NCBI RefSeq assembly: GCF_007992435.1
Contig: NZ_BKAG01000002.1
Location: 1-64,000, forward strand
Direction of reading: 5' to 3'
Length of the DNA: 64,000 nt
Origin: Prosthecobacter gellanilyticus
GTDB lineage: Bacteria > Verrucomicrobiota > Verrucomicrobiia > Verrucomicrobiales > Verrucomicrobiaceae
Shown: piece after piece, positions 36,569 through 47,200 of the stretch
Numbering within the stretch: position 1 is the stretch's first letter
Layout of the letters: the number at the start of each line of letters is the position of its first letter
The notes under the pieces: model-generated
Seen by the model: only the letters and a program-made list of their open reading frames with translations
Database searches by the model: none
Told to the model about the DNA's origin: nothing
Program-made: the position numbers and the translations under genes

Positions 36569-37474
36569 TTACGTCGTGGTTCGATGATAATCAATCTCTC
36601 CTGCGCGTTTCAGTTCCTCGATAAAAACGGCGATGACCTTGTCCCGGCTCTGGCGCTCCAGGGTGCCTGCCGAGATGCAGATGGGCGCAGGCTGCGGCTT
36701 CAGCGGCTTTAGCACAATTCGTTCGGGGATCAGGCAGGCGATTCGCTCCACGACGAGGGCCACTCCGAGTCCTGCTTCCACGGCACTAATCAGGCTGGTC
36801 ACCCCATCACATTCACTTGCTACTCGCGCATTGATGCCCTGGCTTTTGAACCATCCCGTGATCATCGCCCAGTAGTCGGGATACTCGCGCTGGTTGTAGA
36901 TCACCAGCCGTTGCTCATGCAGATCCTTCGGCCCCAGGCTGGCTTTGGCGGTGAGCGCATGCTGTCTCGGCACCGCCACACGCCAGGCCTGCTGCTGCAG
37001 CGTCACCCAGGAGATCTCCGGCACCTCTTTGACGGGCGGCACAGTGACCACCAGATCCAGCGCACCCTTTTGCAAACCTTCCACCATCTCCAGGCTGCTG
37101 AGATCAGAGAGCTCCACGCGCGCTTTCGGATGCAGCTGGCTAAAGGCCTCCATCGCGGGTGCCAGGATGCCTGCCGTGAGGGAGGGGGAATATCCCACGC
37201 GGATGGTCTGGGCCTTCGCGGAAGCACGGATGCGGTGCTCCAGCATGTCCGCACGCTCCAGCAAGCCCTTGCCTTCACGCAGCAAAAGGTCTCCGGAAGC
37301 CGTTAGCGAGAAGGAATGCGCGCCACGTTCCAGCAGCGGCACGCCGAGCTCGTCCTCCAGAGTTTTGATCTGGCGGCTCAGGGCCGGCTGCGTCATTCCA
37401 AGCCGCACCGCAGCCTTGCTGATGTTGCCATCTTCGGCAGCGGCGATGAAGGAGCGGAGCAGTCGGAGTTCCAT
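36569..37474 (-). CDS. LysR-family transcriptional regulator
   Basis: 301 residues from the ATG at 37474 (MELRLLRSFIAAAEDGNISKAAVRLGMTQPALSRQI), the usual LysR start. An ATG ten codons earlier is possible. The N-terminal winged HTH and a type-2 periplasmic-like effector domain are complete. It is divergent from the pirin gene with 90 bases between the starts; LysR regulators usually control such divergent neighbours. I found no convincing T-N11-A box by eye. Confidence 0.9.
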   Translation of the reverse strand: MELRLLRSFIAAAEDGNISKAAVRLGMTQPALSRQIKTLEDELGVPLLERGAHSFSLTASGDLLLREGKGLLERADMLEHRIRASAKAQTIRVGYSPSLTAGILAPAMEAFSQLHPKARVELSDLSSLEMVEGLQKGALDLVVTVPPVKEVPEISWVTLQQQAWRVAVPRQHALTAKASLGPKDLHEQRLVIYNQREYPDYWAMITGWFKSQGINARVASECDGVTSLISAVEAGLGVALVVERIACLIPERIVLKPLKPQPAPICISAGTLERQSRDKVIAVFIEELKRAGEIDYHRTTT

Positions 37475-37564
37475 GAGATGCTGCTGAGCATACGCGGGCT
37501 GCATCCTGAGGCAAACAAGACCGTATTGGCGGCAGCGGACGTTTCAGAGCAGTATCGTCTCGTT

Positions 37565-38266
37565 ATGAAACTCAACCTTCGCCGATCCCAAGAACGCGGC
37601 CACGCCAACCACGGCTGGCTCGACTCCTACCACACCTTCTCCTTCGCGGACTACTACGATCCCGAGCACATGGGCTTCCGCAGCCTGCGCGTGATCAATC
37701 AGGACGTCATCGCCGGAGGTGCAGGTTTCCCTACCCACCCTCACCGTGACATGGAGATCTTCAGCTATGTCCTCTACGGCGCCCTGGCCCATAAGGACAG
37801 CATGGGCAATGGCCGCGTGCTTGAGCCCGGCCAGATCCAGCTCATGAGCGCGGGCCGCGGTGTCACTCACAGTGAGTTCAACCCCTCCAAGACTGATCCC
37901 GCCAGCCTGCTGCAAATCTGGATCCGCCCACGTGAGCCAGGCCTGAAGCCCAGCTACACCGAGTGGCATCCGAAGCAGGAGCATGACACCACCGCCAAAG
38001 TGCTGGTCATTTCTCCGGACGGCCGCGAGGACAGCGCCACCATCCATCAGGATGCTGATGTCTACCGCGTGCGTCTTGGCTCGGGTGAATCTGTCACTCA
38101 TGACCTGAGTGCCGGACGTGGAGCCTGGTTCCAGCTCATCACCGGCACGGCCACGGTGAACGGAACCCAGCTTCAACCCGGTGACGCTGTAAGCACGGAA
38201 GATGCCGGCACGCTGACCTTCACGGCCAGCGCCGATGTGGAAGCCCTGCTCTTCGACCTCGGATAA
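37565..38266 (+). CDS. Pirin family protein
   Basis: 233 residues from the ATG at 37565. Bicupin with the metal-binding motif FPTHPHRDMEIFSYVLYGALAHKDSMGN and later RGVTHSE. Short bacterial pirins (YhhW-like) act as quercetin dioxygenase or redox sensors. The LysR gene upstream probably controls it. The stop lies 6 bases from the stop of the convergent giant surface-protein gene. Confidence 0.92.
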   Translation: MKLNLRRSQERGHANHGWLDSYHTFSFADYYDPEHMGFRSLRVINQDVIAGGAGFPTHPHRDMEIFSYVLYGALAHKDSMGNGRVLEPGQIQLMSAGRGVTHSEFNPSKTDPASLLQIWIRPREPGLKPSYTEWHPKQEHDTTAKVLVISPDGREDSATIHQDADVYRVRLGSGESVTHDLSAGRGAWFQLITGTATVNGTQLQPGDAVSTEDAGTLTFTASADVEALLFDLG

Positions 38267-38272
38267 GGTAAA

Positions 38273-41200
38273 TCAAGGTTCCCCTTCGATGCTGAACACC
38301 AGTCCCTCTGGCCAGCCGAAGGGGGACAATCCTTGATTCGTCACCGGCTTGAACCACAAGCCGCCAGTGACCGTAAAGCCCGGTGTGGCCTCGCTCCAGT
38401 TCAAAACTGTGGCGAGGCTTCCTGCTTTGCCATCCAGCAGCTCGTAAAAAGGCATTTGGTTAGACTCCAGGAGATCACAGGTAGCCGTGACCTTGGAGCC
38501 ATCCGTCAAAATGCCAGCCAGCGTTAGCACACCCGACTTGGCAAGCGTGCCTTTAAGCATGCTTGCCGCATTGCCGGGATATCCCAATGTTCCTGCCACA
38601 GGATTCACCTGGGTCAAAGTGACCTGATACTTTCCACCATTGCCTAACAAAGGAGAGTTCGAAGCAAGCAGAGCACGCTTCCTTGCACCATTGAACGCAC
38701 ATAGAGGTGCCACGCCGGTGCGTGTCTGCTCACCCACATGGCCCGTCAAAGTGTGCATCGCCAGATTGATTTGAAGACTGAGCACAAGGCTGGCCCGACC
38801 TACCCGTGGGATGATCAGCGAGATCGAGCGCTCCTTGCCAAATCGCGCGCTGCCATCGGGATGCAGTTCTCCCGCAAAGGGATACTTCACCTCACCGAGT
38901 TGCAGACTTCCTGAGAGCAATGCCGCCGGCGTCAGGTTGAGGCTGATGATGCCATGACTCTCCTGCAGACGCGGAACACCGGCATCGGAAACAACCAGCC
39001 CTTGATAGGCGCCTGCGTTGGCCGTGCCCACGGCTGAGCCGGCAAAGTTGGCGCTGATCACCAGTCCTTCGCTCATCGTGAAGGTCAGAGACTGTGACGG
39101 TGTATTGATGCTGGGCCCTGACCAATGATCGAACAGGAAGCTCGTCTTGGGCTTGGCCGTGAGTGTGTAACTCTTGCCCACCTCAAGCTGTGAAAGCTTG
39201 CCTCCGGGAGTGATGCTGACATCGCCACTACCCGCAGGCAGAATGTTCACGGTCAGTGGTCGCAAAGGTACAAAGGTGAACTGACTGATCACTTCATTCG
39301 AAATCAACCCACGCGCATCCACCGCCCGTATACGAACCGTGTTGTTTCCAGCCAGGGCAGGGACTTCAGCGGTAAAGGTTCCGCTGGTCCCTTTGGCATC
39401 GAGGGTGGTCACCACATCGGTGAACGAACCGTTGTTCAAGGCCACCTGCACCTTGCCCAGGCCTTTGTCATCACGGGCCGTGCCCTTGAGAAGCACGTTT
39501 GCCAGCACGATGCGCGCCGCCTCGCTGGGAGTGGTCAGTGATACCGTCGGAGCATTCGTATCCTCTTCCAGGATGGTGACGCGTGCCTGGCCCACCCCTT
39601 CAATGCTTGTTCCACCCGTCGGGTTGTCGAGCTTCACCGTGAAGTACTTATGGATCTCCTTCCGGTCATCTGGCGTGAGTCCGATCTGCACCTCCCGGGC
39701 ATCTTCCCCATCAGCGAACTCCACGATGACCTCCTGGGCTTGATAGTCGCCGGGAGAAATGGCGCTGCCGTTGCTCGTGCTCAGCCTCACGCTGGCAGCG
39801 CCAGTCCGTGTCCCAGTGCGCACTACAGTGACGGTCACGCTGCCATCGGCTTCAGGAGCGGCAAAAACATTGTTCGCGAAAGTAAAATGGCTGGTTCCTT
39901 GGGAATTGACCCTGACCACGAGGCTCGCGCTGTTGTTGCTGCGGATCATCTCACCACCTCCTGCCACCGTTGCAGAAAACGGCATGTAGTTCGGAGCCGT
40001 GGACCATGTGTCTACGATCAGGATCAAACTGCTTGTCTCGCCAGGCTGCAACGGCGTGCTTCGCCTGGCCGTGGTGGAACCATCAGGATTGAGGTGCGAT
40101 GTCCAGCCTGCGGCCATTCCCAGCAACACCGATTGCGCTCCGACTGGCAGAGGGCTTGTCACCTCGATGAGGCCGCTGGTCGGCGCGCTGCCGATGTTTT
40201 TGACTGGCACGACCAGTTGGAAGCTTCCTCCCGCGAATGGGAAGGACGGTGGGTTGAGCGATACGGTCAGATCAGGCGCCGGGCTCACGTCAAAGACCGC
40301 TTCCACCAGAGCGCTCCATTCATCATTCTGCCGGGCTCTGACCTTCAGCGTGCGGCTGCCCGTGCCGGTGAGGAAAAGTGGTGTCGGGGTGTCCGTGCGC
40401 GTCACACTCAGAGACGCCTGGAAGCTCACGTCACTGCTGTCCGGCGCGGCCTGATGCACCTCGGCCGCGAGCACATTGGTGCCCGTGACCAGCAGCGCCG
40501 GATCGATGTTGAAGGTGAAGAAGGCACTCTCATTCGGCGCGCTGACATTGGTGTAGTAGTTGTGAGCAGCTGTGGCTGGCATGTTCGGCGAGCGGGCCAC
40601 TTGCGTGCCGTTGAGATAGAGGATCACACCATCGTCATACTTCACCTGCAGCGCTGCGGCCGTCAGCCCTGTGGCATCGGCGATCTCGAAAGACGTGCGG
40701 AAGTAGGTGGTGGCATTTTTCTGCATGCCGGCGGCCGAGGCATTCGCATCCACAAACGACACTATCGTGGCTTCATCCCCATCTCCATAGCCCAGTTCGC
40801 CTGGGCCGCTGCTCCAGGTGCTGTCATCAAAAACAGATGCTCTCCATGCACTGTCTTGATCGCTGCCATCTGCGAGATACTTCCATGTCTGAGTGAGCGG
40901 CACCGCCTGGATCGTCGAGGTGCTGCTGGTGTAAACCTGCGCCGCGGGGTTCAGAGTGCCGCCGATCTGGCGCGGGTCGCTGCCATCCAGCGTGTAGTAC
41001 ATGATGCCGCCATGCCCGGTGATCATGAGTTCAGATCCGCTCGGGAACGGACCGCCGTTCTGTGCAAGTTCAGGCGCATCGAAGCTGGGGTACAGGTCAT
41101 CGGCGCGAAGCTGCGCGATCACACGGCTCCCGCGTTCCGGGACATAGTTCTCGATCACATAATCCACCGCGCCAATCCAGTTCAGGCGGTTCAGCGGTGT

Positions 41201-44200
41201 GTCGTTCCCGCGCTTCGAGTCACCCCAGCGGGCCGACTCCGCGATGATCACCTTGTCCAGCAGCGTCTTGCGTGCCCGCATCCTGGTCTGGACATTCTCC
41301 GCAACGAGCGCGCCACCGCCAAACAGGTGCTTTTGCACCCGGTCCGCCCACATCATGCGATACTCAAGGTTCGGCCTGAGATCATGATGAATGAACATCG
41401 GATTGTAGGTGGAGACATCCGCCGGGTTGCCATTGGCAAAGGGGCCGGTGCGGTCCTCATCCACATTGAAAAAAGTATGCTCGAAGTCGTGCGCGAAGAA
41501 CCGGAAGCCTCCAAAATTGCCCGTGCGGTTGCGGGACGCGAACCAATTGTTGGCTCTCGAGTCTCCGAGGAAGGCGGACGTGGCGCCATCCAGGTTGCCG
41601 CTCCAGAAGGTGAGCAGCATGTAGTCGATGAGGTTGTCCACCTCCAGCAGCACAGGATCGCTGGTCGCTGTCACACCATCCGCCGCCTTGCCGGAGATGG
41701 CGAAGAAGTTCGCATTGCTCGGATCGGCTGAATGCGCTCGCGCTTTCACTCGCAGTTGTTCCCACGCGTCCAGATTGCCATCGGTCACACCGGTGACGTA
41801 GCCCTGGTCCTGCTCGCCCTTCACGGTGTCATAGTCATCCGCATCTCCGCCGATGTAGCTTTCTGCAAAGTTCGCCTCAGGTCGTTCATCGCTGTCGTAG
41901 ATGCCCCAGTACTGGCCATTCAGATAGAGATGATAGTAGCGGCTCTTGCTGTAAGGCTGGCCCATGGCTCCCTGCAGTTCACGCGTGCTCTCCTCGCGGA
42001 TAAAAGTATTGTTGCCATCCCCGCCGAAGGACCAGGAGTAGTTCTGCGCCGTGCGGAGGTCGATCTTGTCAAAGCTGGACACACCTTCATTGCCAAAGAG
42101 CGGGTAGTTCAGTTTGGACGCACCATACTCACTGCGGAAGAAGAGCCTCAGCGCATGCTTCGGATTGTCACCGCTGCGGCTGAAGCCACCACGTAGTCGC
42201 AGACCGCAATTGATGTCGAAACCGCCGTTCGGTCCGCTGTCACCAATCAGCTCCACCGAAGCCGGGCGCTCCCACGCCTCGCCACGTCCATACGGATTCA
42301 CCCAGATGCCCGTGTCTTGTGAAAATAGGTTAGGCAGATCCGTGACGATTGAAACCGTGGGGATGGATTTGAGCGCAGACTTGACCTTGTCCACACCGCC
42401 GATCTCCGGATTCGTGCCGTTTACGATGTCCGGGTCCATGCCATAATCGGACACCTGTCCGTTCACCGTTCCCGCAGGCCAGCTCGTCGACGGCCGCGCA
42501 CCGTTCGCAGACTGCCGGATCACGTCATTGAGGAAGAAATAGCTCTGCGTCAGCAGTGCCGAAGGTTCGTAACCACTCCTATAACCGATCGCGCGTACGA
42601 TGCTCGTCTTGCTGATGGCCACAGGTCCGTTGTAAAGCGTGCCATGTGTGGCCGTGGGCGTGGAGCCATCCAGCGTGTAGCGGATGCTCGCACCTCCAGT
42701 GGCCGTGGTGATGGCGAGCGAGATCGGCTTGTCGTAGAAGCCGTGCTTCTGGCTGAACACAAGAGGCGCCACGATGCCATCAAAGGCAGGCACACCATTC
42801 ATGGTTCCCGGAGTGGCTGTGATCGCTGTGTCACCAGGGCGGAAGAACACCGCATTCGCCGCGAGTCCTGCCGTGGTGCTGAGTTCCGGCAGGATCAGGA
42901 AGGAGGAATCTGAAACCGAGTCATTCATGCCATGAATGGCCAGCACATTCGTGCCACCGGAGAGCAGAGAAATCTGCGCGGACAGATCAATCACTTCCTC
43001 GGTCAATGTTTCTGCTGCCGAGCGTGTGGCGGTCGCCGTGGAATCAAAGACTGGTGTCAGCGGAGCATTCCGGCGTGCGATCTCAGTGCCGTTCAGCCAG
43101 GCTACAAAGCCATCATTGTAGCGCATTCGCAGCGTCATCCCGGTCAGTGATCCCACGCTCGTGACGGTGAAGGGAAGCCTCGCATAGCAGCCAGCACGCT
43201 TGCCCTGCATCGCCGACTGCAAATTCGTGCTGATGACGTTGCTCGCCGTGCTGATGGAGCTCGGCGGATTCGTGACGACAGGCAGCCCTCCCGGCCCGCC
43301 CACAAGTTTGAAGTCTGCATTCCAAGCTGTGTCCGTGCCTGCTTTGGCAAAGAACTCCACGCAGTCTCCACCGCCACCTTCCCACATGATGATCTCCACC
43401 GTGTGCGATCCGGCGGTGAGGTTCACAGGCGCGCTCAGATTGTCCAGCGGACCATGATTGCTGTCATCCGTCATCACTGCGACTCCATCGATCTTGATGC
43501 GGCCGCCATCGTCCGAGTTCAGACCGAAGACATAGTTTCCAGCCACGGGAATGGTGATGATGCCCATGGCCTTGAATGCATAGGGCTCAGCGGTGCCATT
43601 CGGCAGGGAAAGGTTGTCGCCATAGCGCCCTTCAGCGCCATCGCCGAGGTAGTTGATATAGGGTGCGATCACCGTCGCCTCGCTCAAAATGTTCCCATGA
43701 CCCTTGGGTAGAGCCAGCAGAGCCTCACAAGCCGCGATGCTGAGCACGGCCCCAAAGGCAGGTTTGGAGGCGACCTGGCGCACCGTGAAGCCGGGCACGC
43801 CGACTCCGAAGCCAAGGCCTGTCTTTCCCTTGCTCCAGGAGGCGTCATTGAACTCTTTTGCCGTCCACGTGGTGCCGAGCGAGTTGTTCGCAGGCAAATG
43901 ATACTTCACTGCAGCGCCCTGGACCAAAGCGGGACGACCGCTGAAGTGAATGCCGTAGCTCTCATCGTTCGCGAGGGCTGGGAACATGGGGGAGAACTCA
44001 TGCTCGATCGTCACGCCATCCGGTCTCACCAGCGCGAGATACTCACCCCCAGCCAAAAGGTTGAAGTTCGTGTGCAATGGCTGTCCAGGCACGCGCCGGT
44101 TCTTACTGCTGGCCCAGACTAACAGCAATTGCTTCGGTCCAAGCGTGACCGCTGGGAATCGCCACTTGGCGAGATTGCTGGCGCTGTCCGTGAGGCACCA

Positions 44201-47200
44201 GTCCGTGAGGTCGACCTCAGTGAGTCCGGGATTGTAGATCTCCAGCCAGTCGGAGTAAGCACCATCTTCATCGGTGATGGTGTGCTCGTTGTTCGACATC
44301 ACCTCGGAGATCACCAACGTGAGTCGTGGATTAAACTTGGTTCGCAGCTCCACCACGCCACTCAAGCCTGTGCCACTGATGACCTTGGGCTTGGCCGTGA
44401 GAAAGTGCCCGAAGCCACGCCGATGCTCGCCCTTCTGCAAAATGACACCCGTGAAGCTGGCAAACGCTCCGGTGCCTAAATCAAACTTGCCGGTGTATTG
44501 TCCGGTCTTGGCGGTGAGTTTCAGTTCATAACTCGGATCAGAGGCTGGAATTTTGGTCACGACGTTGGTCGGCGTGATGGCGAGCTCTTTCCCGAGAAGG
44601 CCGACGAGACCACCTTGGGCAAAGCTAAGCAGTGCATTCGCCCCCGAAACCTCAGCAAGATCCGGTAGCACACTCTCTCCCACCGGAACCGTGAAACGGG
44701 CCCCGATCAACGAAAGCGTGACACCTTCAGGCCAGCCAAATGGATAGTAATGTGCGTCAGCAATCACAGGCTTGAACCAATGCATCGCCGTGCCGCTGAC
44801 ATCCGTGTCCGGGCGGGTGTGATCCACGTGCAGCCAGCCGTTGATCGAACCCGCGCCTTTCTCCAAGGGAACGAACAGCGGCAGATCCTGTCCTGCGCTC
44901 AAAGCCGCACTCGCGGTGAAGCTCGTCCCATCCGCCAGCACGCCTGCGATGGCGGCCGCACCGCTCTTGCTGACATGGATGGAGCCGATGGAGTCACCCT
45001 GTGGAAACTGGGAGGCAGTGAGGCCGTTCGTCTGTGCCTGCGCGGGCATGGCCCAGGTATAAAAGGTGTCCGTGACCGAAGTCGCAGGCGTCTTGCCATC
45101 ATAGGCGTGACGGTTCACCTCTAAGGTCGAAAGCGGCACCGAACCTTCGCGTGTCTGACGCCGCAGAGTGCCTGTGATCTTCTTGCTGCCAGAGAGGCTT
45201 AGGTCGGCGGCAAATGCGAGCACATAGCCTGCCCTGGGAGAACGTGAGAGCAAGGTCGAGATAGCGAGCTCATTGCCAAAGCGTGCCGTGCCCGCTGTGT
45301 CCAGAACACCGTTAAAGGGAAGGTTGGTGCCAGCGATCTGCAGAGTGCCGCTGAAGCTTCCGCCAGGGGTCACCTTGATCTTGATGGCACCTTCATTGTC
45401 GTGAGATGGAGTGGTGCCGCCATCCGCACGCACAAGACCGCTGAAATCTCCAATGACGGAGACATGGAAAGGATTGTCAGCAAAGTTCGCCGTGATGCTC
45501 AGACCTTCGGTCATGGTGAAATTCAGTGTCGTGTTCAGCCGCTGGGCATCGCTGAGTGTCAGTTGGGGAGAGGACCATCCATTCCACACTTTGCCGGACA
45601 CTGGTTTGGCGGTCAGTGAATAGCTTTTGCCAAGTTCCAGGGCCGTCAGCGCTTCGTTTGGTTTGATAGACACCGTGCTGCTGCCAGCTGAGACAAGGCT
45701 CAGGGTGAGCGGACGCTTCACAACATACGTAAAACTGCGCAGCAGCTCATCCGTCTCATTGCCACGGAAGTCGGAGGCTTTGACGACGAGGTTGTTCAAC
45801 CCAGGCGTGGGTGCCAGTGGTAGCGTGAAGTTCGTTTTGCCGCCATTACCAGGGGTGAGTTGGGCATCGGCAAAGCTGCCGTTGTTGAGCTTCACCTGCA
45901 CACGCCGCACCTGTTTGTTGTCAGAGACCTCGCCAGATGCACTCACGGCACCCTCATCGATCCGCTGGTTGGGCTTGGGATCTTTGAGGGTGAGTTTCGG
46001 ATCTGCGCTGTCGGGCTCCAGAAGAAACACGCTGGCCGTGGTGATCGCCCCCAGAGCTGCATCGCCCGTGGGTGCGCTGATCGTGATGTTAAATGTTTCG
46101 TTAGGCTCGTTCGCGTTGTCTCCGAGCAGCGGCACGAGCACGGTGCGGCTGATCTGGTCATCTGCAAAAGGCACAATGGCATTCACGCTGGTATAGTCGC
46201 TTCCTGCGGAGGCCGTGTCGTTGCTCGTCGCAAAAGTGACCATCACCTCGCCAGTGCGACCACCCGTGCGCGTGAGATTGATGCTCACGGCCACATCTTC
46301 TTCATGGGCGATGTAACTTGCGGAACTGAGGGAGATGACTCCCGGCCCTGCGCCAAGCACGGAGGTTGTGGCGCTGGCCGAGTTGTTCGCGGCAATCGAA
46401 TCACCACCACCGCTGACATGGGCCGTGCTGATGACCGAAGTCGGAGCATTGGTGGCGATGGTAACGTTCAGTGTCAGCGGCGGGTAGCTCTGGCCTGGAA
46501 GCAAGGCATCACTCCGCGTCGCGCTCACCGTAGCACCTGTGCCCTGGGTGATGGTCCAACCAGTGCCTGTGAGAGATGTTGCAGTCAGGCCCGCTGGCAG
46601 CGTTTCAGTGATTGCGACCAATCCTTGGGTGTTGCCAGTGCCGGTGTTGGAAACGTTGATCGTGTAGCTCGCGCTGTCACCTGCTTGGAAAGTGCCATTC
46701 GCCACATTGGTGATCGCCAGATCACTGGTCAGCAGCTCCGTGGTGGCTGCTGTTGTCGAGGTGTTGTTAGTGAGATCACTTTCGATCAAAAGGGTGAGAG
46801 GTATCTGGCCGATCACCGCAGCTCCAACAGGCGCGGTATAGGTGCCATCCGCACTGGCAGTCACCCGCACGGTAAGCGTGGCGCTGCTATCCGCAATAAG
46901 TGAACCATCCAGATGGACCACACCAGAGTCCTCGCTGGCATTGAACCCCGCACCGCTGGCACTCACGAAGCTCAATCCTGCGGGAATCGTGAAGCTGACG
47001 CGAACCGACGGCGCATCCGAGAGTCCTTCATTGCCCGCGATGATCGTGTAATCAAAGCCTGCGCTGCCGGTGAGCGCATTGGCCGGTGCACTGAGGCTGA
47101 CCTTGAGGTCCGCAGCGTGATTGACGTCGAAGCTGGGAGTCGTGGTGGAGCTGTTGTTGGCCTCATCCGACTCATCCACCAAGCTCAGCGGATCCATGAC

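Noticed and set aside
37475-37564. LysR binding box between LysR and pirin genes
   Set aside because: No convincing T-N11-A palindrome by eye, although such control is likely.
39650-41731. 693-codon open frame antisense to the giant surface-protein gene
   Set aside because: Rich in Arg, His and Ala without domains; the opposite strand encodes clear chitobiase-like, CotH and DUF11 modules.
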